64,000 nucleotides of DNA from Myroides phaeus. GTDB lineage: Bacteria > Bacteroidota > Bacteroidia > Flavobacteriales > Flavobacteriaceae. Both the position numbers and the translations under genes were made by a program. The stretch's first letter is position 1, and every line of letters begins with the position of its first letter. Positions 9,125 through 16,913 of this stretch are shown piece by piece. Location: positions 133,501 to 197,500 of the forward strand of contig NZ_CP047050.1 of assembly GCF_009799805.1 (NCBI RefSeq), given 5' to 3'. Under the pieces are notes generated by a model. The model had not been told where the DNA came from and made no database searches. It worked only from the letters and a program-made list of their open reading frames with translations.

Positions 9125-9215
9125 CAAACCGAATTTTGTATGTAAATTTGCAAACCTTTTTATTATCGAAAAAAGTAAATATAATTCAAAGTTACTACTA
9201 TAGTAAGTAATCAAT

Positions 9216-10532
9216 ATGGAAAATAGAAAAAAAGTAGCTTTTTATACCTTAGGTTGTAAACTTAACTTTTCTGAAACATCTACCATTGCAAGAAACTTTG
9301 CAGAGGAAGGTTTTGACAGAGTGGAGTTTGATGAAGTGGCAGATATCTACGTTATCAATACTTGTTCTGTAACAGAAAATGCAGACAAACAGTTTAAACA
9401 AATTGTAAAAAAAGCTCAAAAGAAAAATAACAAAGCCTTTGTTGCTGCCGTTGGATGTTATGCTCAGTTAAAACCTGAGGAATTAGTAGCTGTAGACGGA
9501 GTTGACTTAGTGCTTGGTGCTACTGAGAAGTTCAAAATTACCGATTATATCAATGACCTTTCTAAAAATGATATGGGAGAAGTTCACTCTTGTGAAATCT
9601 CTGAAGCTGATTTTTATGTAGGTAGTTATTCTATTGGTGATAGAACAAGAGCTTTCTTAAAGGTACAAGACGGTTGTGATTATAAATGTACTTATTGTAC
9701 TATTCCTTTAGCAAGAGGTATCTCAAGAAGTGATACAATGGATAATGTTTTGAAAAATGCGAGTGAGATTGCAGCACAAGACATTAAAGAAATTGTACTT
9801 ACTGGTGTTAATATCGGTGATTATGGTAAAGGTGAGTTTGGAAATAAAAAACACGAACATACGTTTCTTGAGTTAGTACAAGCTTTGGATGAAGTGGAAG
9901 GAATCGAAAGATTGCGTATTTCATCTATTGAACCAAACTTATTGAAAAATGAAACGATTGATTTCGTTTCTCAAAGCAGAACGTTTGTACCTCACTTCCA
10001 CATTCCTCTTCAATCGGGTTGTAATGATATCTTGAAAAAGATGAAACGCCGTTATTTAAGAGAGTTATATGTAGAGCGTGTTACTCGTATCAAAGAAGTA
10101 ATGCCAGACTGTTGTATTGGTGTTGACGTAATTGTTGGTTTCCCTGGTGAAACAGACGAGAAGTTCTTAGAAACATATAATTTCTTAAACGAACTTGATA
10201 TTTCTTATTTACACGTGTTTACGTACTCTGAAAGAGATAACACTGAAGCGGTTGATATGGAAGAAGTAGTTCCAATGAACGCACGTAATAAGAGAAGTAA
10301 AATGTTACGCGGACTTTCTGTTAAGAAAAGACGTGCTTTTTACGAATCACAAATCGGAAAAGAGAAAACGGTTCTTTTTGAAAGTGAAAACAAAGAAGGA
10401 TATATCCACGGATTTACAGAAAACTATGTAAAAGTTAAGTGTCCTTGGAACCCTGAATTGGTAAACACACTACACAAAGTGAAATTGACTAAAATAGATG
10501 ATGACGGTATTGTAAGAATAGACTTCATCTAA
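9216..10532 (+). CDS. mtaB: tRNA (N6-threonylcarbamoyladenosine37) methylthiotransferase
   Basis: 438 residues. The N-terminal UPF0004 domain has YTLGCKLN, NTCSVTENAD and GCYAQ, supplying three Cys for the auxiliary cluster; the radical SAM core has CDYKCTYC near residue 155 for the SAM-binding 4Fe-4S cluster; and a TRAM-like C-terminal domain binds RNA. The enzyme converts t6A37 to ms2t6A37 in tRNAs reading ANN codons. The YTLGCKLN opening and the length favour MtaB over MiaB. It is a single gene with its own terminator. Confidence 0.93.
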   Translation: MENRKKVAFYTLGCKLNFSETSTIARNFAEEGFDRVEFDEVADIYVINTCSVTENADKQFKQIVKKAQKKNNKAFVAAVGCYAQLKPEELVAVDGVDLVLGATEKFKITDYINDLSKNDMGEVHSCEISEADFYVGSYSIGDRTRAFLKVQDGCDYKCTYCTIPLARGISRSDTMDNVLKNASEIAAQDIKEIVLTGVNIGDYGKGEFGNKKHEHTFLELVQALDEVEGIERLRISSIEPNLLKNETIDFVSQSRTFVPHFHIPLQSGCNDILKKMKRRYLRELYVERVTRIKEVMPDCCIGVDVIVGFPGETDEKFLETYNFLNELDISYLHVFTYSERDNTEAVDMEEVVPMNARNKRSKMLRGLSVKKRRAFYESQIGKEKTVLFESENKEGYIHGFTENYVKVKCPWNPELVNTLHKVKLTKIDDDGIVRIDFI

Positions 10533-10543
10533 TAACAATAACT

Positions 10544-10578
10544 AAAAAAGCCCTATATACGTATATATAGGGCTTTTT
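10544..10578 (+). terminator. terminator after mtaB
   Basis: AGCCCTATATAC pairs with the downstream GTATATATAGGGCT, between an A run and a T run, 12 bp after the stop codon. It could also serve the minus strand gene that ends at 10633. Confidence 0.85.
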
Positions 10579-10632
10579 TAATCCTCTGGATTTATAAATG
10601 TAAGTGTAATTAATCTTTATTTGGTTGTATAA

Positions 10633-10914
10633 TTAGATTCTAATCCCCGGAGGTAACATTTCTTTGTACACTGGATTTTTTCTAAAGAAGGATACAATCT
10701 TCGGATGCGTAGGTACGACTCTCAACTTCTTCTCGCGTACTAAGTCCAAAATTCCTTTTAAAAAGTCAACTGCCTGACCTTGAACTACATTTTCCAAACC
10801 TTTAAGTTTCGTAAGGAAAATTTTTCTTTCTTGTAGTGAATACTCTACACTAAGTAACCCATTTTCAGATTCATACTCGAACTGACGTAGCAACTCATTG
10901 TCTTTGATTTCCAT
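10633..10914 (-). CDS. small GNAT-like N-acetyltransferase (YidJ/Gtn10-type)
   Basis: 93 residues. The length and layout (short beta hairpins, QGQAVDFLKGILDLVREKKLR, then a final VPTHPKIVSFFRKNP segment) match the small GCN5-related acetyltransferase family PF14542, whose members have a shortened acetyl-CoA fold. Substrate unknown. It is convergent with mtaB and stands alone, 190 bp from the divergent hydrolase gene. Confidence 0.7.
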   Translation of the reverse strand: MEIKDNELLRQFEYESENGLLSVEYSLQERKIFLTKLKGLENVVQGQAVDFLKGILDLVREKKLRVVPTHPKIVSFFRKNPVYKEMLPPGIRI

Positions 10915-11104
10915 TATATCTGTAAGTTTTAAAGTTTCCCAAAACCATTATAGACGACTTATTCCATTAGGTAATATGTGGAGAAGTAAAATAAAAAAAT
11001 AAATACGGCGTATTTCTTTTTTAAAGTCCCTATAATTTCTATATTTAGCAAAGTTCGGGAATATATTCCAATATACCTCGTAAATTCCGTTTAATTTGTT
11101 TAAA

Positions 11105-11764
11105 ATGAACAAAATACCTATTTACTTCTTTCCTGGTATGTCCTCTACCTCAGTAATTTTCGACAAAATAACTTTAGATAATTCTAAATACGATTTAATC
11201 TTTTTAGAATGGTTACCTATTGAAATGAGTGAGAGTTTAGACGATTATGTCAAAAGATATTTGCCTTTTATCAAACACGAAAATCCTGTGCTAATTGGTG
11301 TGTCCTTTGGCGGAATTATCGCTCAAGAAATAAGTAAAATAATTTCTGTACACAAAACAATTATTATATCAAGTGTACGTTCTAATACAGAATTTTCAAG
11401 ATTTTTCCATTTTTTAAAGAACAGTAAACTTTATAAGTTAATACCTACCGGCTACACTGACAATGCATTGGCTATTTACAAAAAGTTCGTTCCTGAGAAA
11501 AAGAAAAAACGATTGGAATTATATAACAAATACTTACCTTTAAGAGATAAAGACTATCTTAAATGGTGTATCAGAGAAATTCTAAATTGGAAGCAAAAAG
11601 AGCCTTTAGAAAATGTCATTCAAATTCACGGTACAAAAGATGAAGTCTTTCCAATTAAAAACATAAAAAACGCCATTACTATACCCAATGGTAATCACGC
11701 AATGATTATCATCAAGTACAAATGGTTTAACGAACATTTAGACAAACTAATACATTTAAAATAA
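11105..11764 (+). CDS. alpha/beta hydrolase
   Basis: 219 residues from the ATG at 11105; a TTG nine bases upstream is in frame but has no support. The fold is seen from IYFFPGMSSTS (oxyanion loop), the nucleophile elbow GVSFGGI near residue 75, Asp in HGTKDEVFP near 183 and His in NGNHAMI near 199. There is no signal peptide, so it is cytoplasmic. The substrate is not predictable. The stop codon abuts the start of the lytic transglycosylase gene with no gap, so the two are cotranscribed. Confidence 0.8.
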   Translation: MNKIPIYFFPGMSSTSVIFDKITLDNSKYDLIFLEWLPIEMSESLDDYVKRYLPFIKHENPVLIGVSFGGIIAQEISKIISVHKTIIISSVRSNTEFSRFFHFLKNSKLYKLIPTGYTDNALAIYKKFVPEKKKKRLELYNKYLPLRDKDYLKWCIREILNWKQKEPLENVIQIHGTKDEVFPIKNIKNAITIPNGNHAMIIIKYKWFNEHLDKLIHLK

Positions 11765-12673
11765 ATGAATAAGACAGTTAGAACAGTAATTTCATTAGCG
11801 GCAGTGGTTATTGTTTCCTCTACGTTTATATTTTCTACTTCATTAGGTAAACAATTAACTACTAATGAAGACAGTGCTTATGGAAATGAGCAAGTATTTA
11901 ACTTACCTAAAAACGCTGAGTTTGCAGGCGAAAGAGTTCCTCTACACATTACAGATGTTAAGGAAAGGTTTGACAGAGAAATGATAGTAAACACAAACCT
12001 ACACGGTAGTACTATCATCACTATAAAAAGAGCAGAGAGATTCTTCCCTATCATTGAGCCAATCTTAAAAAAGAATGGAGTTCCAGACGATTTCAAATAC
12101 TTGTGTGTTATTGAAAGTGCTTTAGCAAATGCGGTTTCACCAGCTGGAGCAAGTGGTTTTTGGCAATTTATGAAAGGTACTGCTAAAGACTACGGAATGC
12201 TTGTAGATGAAACAATCGACGAGAGATATGACTTAATTAAAGCTACTGAAGCGGCTTGTCAGTATTTCAAAGATGCGAAAAGACGATTTGGAAACTGGAC
12301 AATGGTTGCGGCGGCTTATAACAGAGGAATGGCGGGAATGCAACGTGCGATGGATAGTCAATACGTAGACAATTACTATGATTTATTCTTAAACCAAGAG
12401 ACATCTCGCTACGTTTTCAGAATTTTAGCATTGAAAGAGATTATGAGTAATCCTATCAAATATGGTTTTGAAGTGCCTGTTGATGAAAGATACCACATTG
12501 TACCTACTAAAAAAGTAAGTGTTGATTATGATATTGATGATTTAGCTCTTTTTGCAAAAGAACAAGGAATCAACTATAAACTACTTAAACTATACAATCC
12601 TTGGTTAGTGAACACAAACTTAAAGGTAAAAGGTAAAACATACGATATTGAAATTCCTACAAAAGGGATCTAA
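11765..12673 (+). CDS. lytic transglycosylase, SLT domain
   Basis: 302 residues. A signal anchor at residues 7-27 is followed by a soluble-lytic-transglycosylase domain with the catalytic Glu in CVIESALANAVSPAGASG near residue 118, WQFMKGTAKDYG, and AAAYNRGMAGM. It cleaves peptidoglycan glycan strands in the periplasm, releasing anhydromuropeptides. The C-terminal 60 residues resemble the LysM-like tail of MltD-type enzymes but are too short to call. It follows the hydrolase gene without a gap. Confidence 0.9.
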   Translation: MNKTVRTVISLAAVVIVSSTFIFSTSLGKQLTTNEDSAYGNEQVFNLPKNAEFAGERVPLHITDVKERFDREMIVNTNLHGSTIITIKRAERFFPIIEPILKKNGVPDDFKYLCVIESALANAVSPAGASGFWQFMKGTAKDYGMLVDETIDERYDLIKATEAACQYFKDAKRRFGNWTMVAAAYNRGMAGMQRAMDSQYVDNYYDLFLNQETSRYVFRILALKEIMSNPIKYGFEVPVDERYHIVPTKKVSVDYDIDDLALFAKEQGINYKLLKLYNPWLVNTNLKVKGKTYDIEIPTKGI

Positions 12674-12680
12674 AAATAAC

Positions 12681-12709
12681 AAAAGGCACTTCATTTAGAA
12701 GTGCCTTTT
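12681..12709 (+). terminator. terminator after the lytic transglycosylase gene
   Basis: AAAAGGCACTTC pairs with GAAGTGCCTTTT across a short loop, immediately downstream of the stop codon. Confidence 0.88.
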
Positions 12710-12774
12710 CCTTTATGATTCATTAGCTTATAAGCTTATTCATTCAATTATTGTATTGTCTTATAAAACTGCTG

Positions 12775-12782
12775 TATATTTG
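12775..12782 (+). promoter_or_regulatory. -7 element TATATTTG
   Basis: Perfect TAnnTTTG match with TTG trinucleotides at 12751 and 12756 near the -33 position. It overlaps the upstream in-frame GTG codon, which shows that translation of the next gene must begin at the ATG at 12812. Confidence 0.65.
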
Positions 12783-12811
12783 TGGTGAATAAGATTTCAT
12801 TTTACAAGACT

Positions 12812-13015
12812 ATGGACAAACAACAATATGTAACAACTGCTTTTGAGCAAATCAGAAAAAAGAATATTGAAACTCCTTTTTATATTGCTGATGGTTGTAA
12901 AGTTACAGATTTAGAAATGTACTTAAATAGCTTACGAAAAGGATATCTAAACAGTGTTGACCCACGATTAGAAAAACTATTTCACGACAAAATAGAACAA
13001 TTAAAATCGTTATAA
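12812..13015 (+). CDS. small hypothetical protein
   Basis: 67 residues from the ATG at 12812 (MDKQQYVTTAFEQIRKKN). Mostly helical and charged, with no signal peptide, membrane segment or Cys motif. A good promoter precedes it. Its last six bases overlap the end of the convergent hydrolase gene. I recognise no family; it is likely a lineage-specific cytoplasmic protein. Confidence 0.6.
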   Translation: MDKQQYVTTAFEQIRKKNIETPFYIADGCKVTDLEMYLNSLRKGYLNSVDPRLEKLFHDKIEQLKSL

Positions 13016-13810
13016 CTTACCATTTATTACTTCTTTTAAAAAAGAAGTAATAACCTCTAACGTTTCTTCTTTACACTCTTTGTGGGGTGTATGCCCTATA
13101 TTATCAAATATTTTAGTTCTTGTCAGTCCTTGTGCATTCGCAATGGTTACATTGACTTGCTCTAATGTTCCATACTCGTCATCACGACCTTGTATAAACA
13201 ATAAAGGGGAGCTAATTGCTTTCATTTCTTCAGCCACTGTCCAGTCCTTATAAGAAGGAGACAACCAAGTATCTACCCAGGCTTTCATAATATCATCCAC
13301 TCTATCTCCGTGATATTTCACTAACCTATCTTTTAAATTAGTAGTTTCATAAGCAACTTGTGCCGCTCTAACTCCTGATAAAGTAAGTTCTTCAACAAAT
13401 ATATGTCCCGCTTCAGCTACTGTACACATTGTTTTTGTAGGATACATAGCAGCAAATAATAAAGCTACTGAAGCCCCATCACTATGTCCAAATGTACAGA
13501 TGCGCGACAAGTTCATTTCTTCTAACATTAAATTCAAGAATACAGCTTCTTGTTTTAAGTAATCTTTCGATCTTACAGGCGTATCCATCTTATCCGATTG
13601 TCCATAACCAATACGGTCGTAAGCAACAACATCACAATTAAGGCTATTTGCAAGCATTTCTGGCCAATCTCTCCACAGAGTTACACATCCAAGCGAATCG
13701 TGCAACATAACTAAAGTAAAGTGTCCTGATGAAGGAGTACTTTGCTTAAGATGTTTTACAAATACATTCTTCTCTCCTACTTTGATATATTTTTCTTCTG
13801 TGGTGTACAT
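13010..13810 (-). CDS. alpha/beta hydrolase
   Basis: 266 residues. Oxyanion loop MLHDSLGCVTLW, nucleophile elbow FGHSDGASVA near residue 108, acid in FIQGRDDEYGT near 214 and catalytic His in NIGHTPHKE near 244 make a complete triad. It has no signal peptide. Sequence layout is that of small-molecule esterases, epoxide-hydrolase-like or peroxidase-like members; substrate unknown. It is monocistronic and convergent with the small hypothetical gene. Confidence 0.82.
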   Translation of the reverse strand: MYTTEEKYIKVGEKNVFVKHLKQSTPSSGHFTLVMLHDSLGCVTLWRDWPEMLANSLNCDVVAYDRIGYGQSDKMDTPVRSKDYLKQEAVFLNLMLEEMNLSRICTFGHSDGASVALLFAAMYPTKTMCTVAEAGHIFVEELTLSGVRAAQVAYETTNLKDRLVKYHGDRVDDIMKAWVDTWLSPSYKDWTVAEEMKAISSPLLFIQGRDDEYGTLEQVNVTIANAQGLTRTKIFDNIGHTPHKECKEETLEVITSFLKEVINGKL

Positions 13811-13985
13811 ATTCTCAATTTGTTAGAAAGCTAAATAAGACAATTTTTATGGAAGGCAAAAATAAAATTACTGCATAGTAACAATAAAGACAATGCTAAG
13901 ATTGACGTGGAGCAATAGTCACTTTAAGGGAAGTAGTTAACCTAACGATATAAAAGTGATATAAAATAGAAAAGTATAAAAAACA

Positions 13986-14012
13986 AAAAAGCCCTTGAAA
14001 ACAAGGGCTTTT
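13986..14012 (-). terminator. terminator of the Ser-Pro-Pro-Arg tRNA operon
   Basis: AAAAAGCCCTTG, loop AAAA, CAAGGGCTTTT lies 5 bp beyond the 3' end of tRNA-Arg on the minus strand. Confidence 0.85.
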
Positions 14013-14016
14013 ACTG

Positions 14017-14090
14017 TGATCCAATCAGGATTCGAACCTGAGACCTACTGCTTAGAAGGCAGTTGCTCTATCCAGCTGAGCTATTGGACC
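14017..14090 (-). tRNA. tRNA-Arg (anticodon TCT)
   Basis: Acceptor GGTCCAA pairs with TTGGATC (one G-T pair); the anticodon stem ACTGC/GCAGT holds loop CTTCTAA, giving TCT. The T arm has GGTTCGAATC. CCA is not encoded. It is last in a four-tRNA minus-strand cluster. Confidence 0.95.
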
Positions 14091-14114
14091 TTACCAAATC
14101 ACTGGGATTTTTTG

Positions 14115-14189
14115 TCGGGGTGGCAGGATTCGAACCTGCGACCTCCTGGTCCCAAACCAGGCGCGATGACCGGGCTACGCTACACCCCG
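14115..14189 (-). tRNA. tRNA-Pro (anticodon TGG), copy 2
   Basis: Acceptor CGGGGTG pairs with CACCCCG; loop TTTGGGA in stem CCTGG/CCAGG gives TGG. It is identical to the copy at 14232-14306, 42 bp away. Confidence 0.95.
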
Positions 14190-14231
14190 ATTGGGTCATC
14201 TTTAGTATATTTTATTGTCTAAGTTATTTCG

Positions 14232-14306
14232 TCGGGGTGGCAGGATTCGAACCTGCGACCTCCTGGTCCCAAACCAGGCGCGATGACCGGGCTACGCTAC
14301 ACCCCG
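14232..14306 (-). tRNA. tRNA-Pro (anticodon TGG), copy 1
   Basis: Same sequence as the tRNA at 14115-14189 (acceptor CGGGGTG/CACCCCG, anticodon loop TTTGGGA). A recent tandem duplication is likely. Confidence 0.95.
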
Positions 14307-14314
14307 AAAATAAG

Positions 14315-14398
14315 CGGAGAGACAGGGACTCGAACCCTGGCATCGGTTACCCGATGACAGATTAGCAATCTGCTCCGTTACCACTCCGGCACCTCTCC
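14315..14398 (-). tRNA. tRNA-Ser (anticodon GCT)
   Basis: 84 nt with the long variable arm of class II tRNAs (CATCGGGTAACCGATG). Acceptor GGAGAGG pairs with TCTCTCC; anticodon loop TTGCTAA gives GCT, and the discriminator is G. It is first in the cluster, so its promoter lies in 14399-14679. Confidence 0.94.
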
Positions 14399-14679
14399 GT
14401 TGCTTAGATAATTACTTCTCTAATGCGGATGCAAACTTAGCACTACTTTTCATACTATGCAAGCTTTACCAAGAAAAAAAAGCATTTTTTTTCAATAAAA
14501 AAACAAACTAATTAATTATCAACAGGATATGATTTAAAGAAAAAAACATTTTTTTATTATTTAATTTTTTATTTCTCTTAATCGAGAAATTTTATGTATT
14601 TTCCCAAAACTTTTTTGCGCCCTACTTAATAGGGCAAAACAACCAAAATTGTAAATCAACTTAATTAATACTAAAAATT

Positions 14680-15858
14680 ATGAGTAAAAAAGTAGTTATT
14701 GTTTCAGCTGCAAGAACACCGCTTGGTAGTTTCTTAGGAAGTTTATCAACTGTTCCTGCTACTACATTAGGAGCAACTGCTATAAAAGGTGCTTTAGATA
14801 AGATTAATCTTGATCCTAAATTAGTGGATGAAGTAATTATGGGGAACGTAGTGCAAGCAGGAGAAGGTCAAGCACCTGCTCGTCAAGCTGCATTAAATGC
14901 CGGTTTATCTAATGAAGTACCTTGTACTACAATAAATAAAGTTTGTGCGTCAGGTATGAAGGCTATTATGCAAGCTACTCAAGCTATCTTAGCAGGTGAT
15001 GCAGATGTTGTTGTTGCTGGTGGTATGGAGAATATGAGTATGATTCCTCATTACATCCATATGCGTAATGGAAACAAATTTGGTCCTGCTACTTTAATTG
15101 ACGGATTACAAAATGATGGTCTTGTAGATGCATACGACAAAAACGCTATGGGTGTTTCTGCTGATTTATGTGCTTCTACTCACAATATCTCAAGAGAAGA
15201 ACAAGATGCTTTTGCAATCAAATCATACGAGCGCTCAGCTAAAGCTTGGGATGCTGGTAAATTTGACAATGAAATAGTTCCTGTTGCTGTACCTCAACGC
15301 AGAGGTGAACCAATCATCGTTTCTAAAGATGAGGAGTACACAAATGTGAAACTTGACAAAATAACGTCTTTACGTCCTGCTTTTACTAAAGAAGGTACTG
15401 TAACTGCTGCAAATGCTTCTACTATCAATGATGGAGCTGCTGCTGTAGTCCTTATGAGTGAAGAAAAAGCATTGAGCTTAGGTTTAAAACCATTAGCTTA
15501 TATCAAAGGATATGCTGATGCTGCTCACGAGCCTGAGTGGTTTACAACTGCTCCTGCTAAAGCTTTACCTCTTGCTCTTAAAAAAGCAAACGTTTCTGTT
15601 GAAGATGTTGACTTCTTCGAATTTAACGAGGCGTTCTCTGTTGTTGGTATTGTAAACACAAAATTACTTAATATCGACCCAGAAAAAGTAAACGTAAATG
15701 GTGGTGCTGTTTCATTAGGACACCCTCTTGGATGTTCAGGTGCACGTATTATCGTTACTTTATTAAGCGTATTAGAACAAAACAATGCTAAAGTTGGTGC
15801 AGCTGCTATTTGTAATGGTGGTGGTGGTGCTTCTGCTTTAGTTATTGAAAGAGCATAA
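14680..15858 (+). CDS. acetyl-CoA C-acyltransferase (thiolase)
   Basis: 392 residues, full length for the family. Catalytic Cys in NKVCASGMKA near residue 88, FNEAFSV near 314, GGAVSLGHPLGCSGAR near 342 with His and the second Cys, and a closing GGGGASALVIE. The enzyme condenses two acetyl-CoA to acetoacetyl-CoA or runs the last step of beta-oxidation. Length and motifs fit the biosynthetic AtoB/PhaA type more than FadA, but the direction in vivo cannot be told. No fatty-acid genes are adjacent. Confidence 0.92.
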   Translation: MSKKVVIVSAARTPLGSFLGSLSTVPATTLGATAIKGALDKINLDPKLVDEVIMGNVVQAGEGQAPARQAALNAGLSNEVPCTTINKVCASGMKAIMQATQAILAGDADVVVAGGMENMSMIPHYIHMRNGNKFGPATLIDGLQNDGLVDAYDKNAMGVSADLCASTHNISREEQDAFAIKSYERSAKAWDAGKFDNEIVPVAVPQRRGEPIIVSKDEEYTNVKLDKITSLRPAFTKEGTVTAANASTINDGAAAVVLMSEEKALSLGLKPLAYIKGYADAAHEPEWFTTAPAKALPLALKKANVSVEDVDFFEFNEAFSVVGIVNTKLLNIDPEKVNVNGGAVSLGHPLGCSGARIIVTLLSVLEQNNAKVGAAAICNGGGGASALVIERA

Positions 15859-15882
15859 AATATATTTTCACAATATATCGAA

Positions 15883-15909
15883 GATGAGTTTGATTTGTTC
15901 AAACTCATC
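15883..15909 (+). terminator. terminator after the thiolase gene
   Basis: GATGAGTTTGA and TCAAACTCATC form a perfect 11-bp stem with a 5-base loop, followed by TTTTATTTTT. The T tract merges with the next gene's promoter. Confidence 0.88.
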
Positions 15910-15912
15910 TTT

Positions 15913-15920
15913 TATTTTTG
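15913..15920 (+). promoter_or_regulatory. -7 element TATTTTTG
   Basis: TAnnTTTG match inside the T tract of the thiolase terminator, 23 bp before the ATG at 15943. A TTG upstream (15895) is in frame with the next gene but lies inside the terminator stem and upstream of this element, so it is not a start. Confidence 0.55.
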
Positions 15921-15942
15921 TACAATAATTCAAATTACAAAT

Positions 15943-16704
15943 ATGTTTGCATATTGCAACCTTGCTATCGTACCCCTTCGCTCAGAACCAACTGACCGAA
16001 GTGAAATGGTTACACAAGTTTTATTCGGAGAACATTTTACTATTTTAGAAACTACTGAAAAGTGGTCTAAAATAGAATTAGCCTTTGACAAATACCAAGG
16101 TTGGATAGATAATAAACAATATCAAGAGATTTCTGAAGAGGATTTTATCTATCTTCAAAACACCTCTCCTATTCTTTCTGCTGATTTGGTAGACTTCATT
16201 TCGTCTCAAAATAGCCAACTTATGGCGATTCCTTTAGGAAGTTGTCTTACTGGCTTAAAAAAGACCAATATCAATACAGACCAATTCTCATATGAAGGAA
16301 TGACTATCACTGGTCAGTTTACCAAACAAACGTTCCTAAAAACTGCGTTTATGTACTTAAATTCCCCTTATTTATGGGGAGGAAAGACTCCTTTTGGAAT
16401 TGACTGTTCTGGTTTTACACAAATGGTTTACCGTATTAACGGTTATAAAATACCACGTGATGCCTCTCAACAAGCTGCTATTGGTGAAGCTCTTAGCTTT
16501 ATTGAAGAGAGCGAAATAGGTGATTTAGCTTTCTTTGACAATGCAGAAGGTAATATCGTTCACGTAGGAATTATTATGGAAAACAATTATATCATTCACG
16601 CACACGGAAAAGTGCGCATTGATAGATTAGACCATTTAGGTATCTATAATATTGACTCTGGTAGACATACCCATAAACTACGTGTTATTAAGAAAATCAT
16701 CTAA
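15943..16704 (+). CDS. NlpC/P60-family cysteine peptidase with SH3-like N-terminus
   Basis: 253 residues from the ATG at 15943 (MFAYCNLAIVPLRSEP). An SH3b-like segment occupies about 5-60, a spacer follows, and the NlpC/P60 domain spans about 125-250 with catalytic Cys in GIDCSGFTQM, a central NIVHVGIIM His and a later IIHAHGKVR His. Such enzymes cut D-Glu to diamino-acid bonds in cell-wall peptides. There is no obvious signal peptide, as in YkfC-type enzymes that recycle muropeptides in the cytoplasm. Confidence 0.87.
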   Translation: MFAYCNLAIVPLRSEPTDRSEMVTQVLFGEHFTILETTEKWSKIELAFDKYQGWIDNKQYQEISEEDFIYLQNTSPILSADLVDFISSQNSQLMAIPLGSCLTGLKKTNINTDQFSYEGMTITGQFTKQTFLKTAFMYLNSPYLWGGKTPFGIDCSGFTQMVYRINGYKIPRDASQQAAIGEALSFIEESEIGDLAFFDNAEGNIVHVGIIMENNYIIHAHGKVRIDRLDHLGIYNIDSGRHTHKLRVIKKII

Positions 16705-16726
16705 TCACACATCTTATTTCTACAAT

Positions 16727-16777
16727 AAAAACACAGTATCCCTTTTATTTAACTTTAAGGGAGATTTCTTGTGTTTT
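16727..16777 (+). terminator. branched hairpin after the NlpC/P60 gene
   Basis: Outer arms AAAACACA and TGTGTTTT enclose an inner stem (TCCCTT with AAGGGA). It lies 23 bp past the stop codon. It is a less regular terminator than most in this window. Confidence 0.5.
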
Positions 16778-16887
16778 CAGTTTTCAAATACAAAAAGAAT
16801 TGCGAATAGCCCTTAAATCAGTTATAAAAGGATATTTTTAACTATAATTGCTTGTGCAACTTTTTGATATGGCAAAAAAATAAAATG

Positions 16888-16895
16888 TATCTTTG
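16888..16895 (+). promoter_or_regulatory. -7 element TATCTTTG of the DEAD-box helicase gene
   Basis: TAnnTTTG match with TTTTTG at 16861-16866 near -33. An in-frame TTG at 16893 lies inside it, so translation must begin at the ATG at 16914. Confidence 0.65.
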
Positions 16896-16913
16896 CCCAA
16901 ATATCAAAGATGT

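Noticed and set aside
9125..9214. N-terminal extension of the oligopeptide-binding protein
   Set aside because: It would bury the lipoprotein signal peptide, and it overlaps the divergent promoter region.
13995..14365. Open reading frames across the tRNA cluster
   Set aside because: They read through tRNA-Arg, two identical tRNA-Pro and tRNA-Ser on the opposite strand; the repeated peptide GVAGFEPATSWSQTRRDDRA is the antisense of tRNA-Pro.
15895..15942. Upstream TTG start of the NlpC/P60 peptidase
   Set aside because: It lies inside the thiolase terminator stem and before the TAnnTTTG promoter element.
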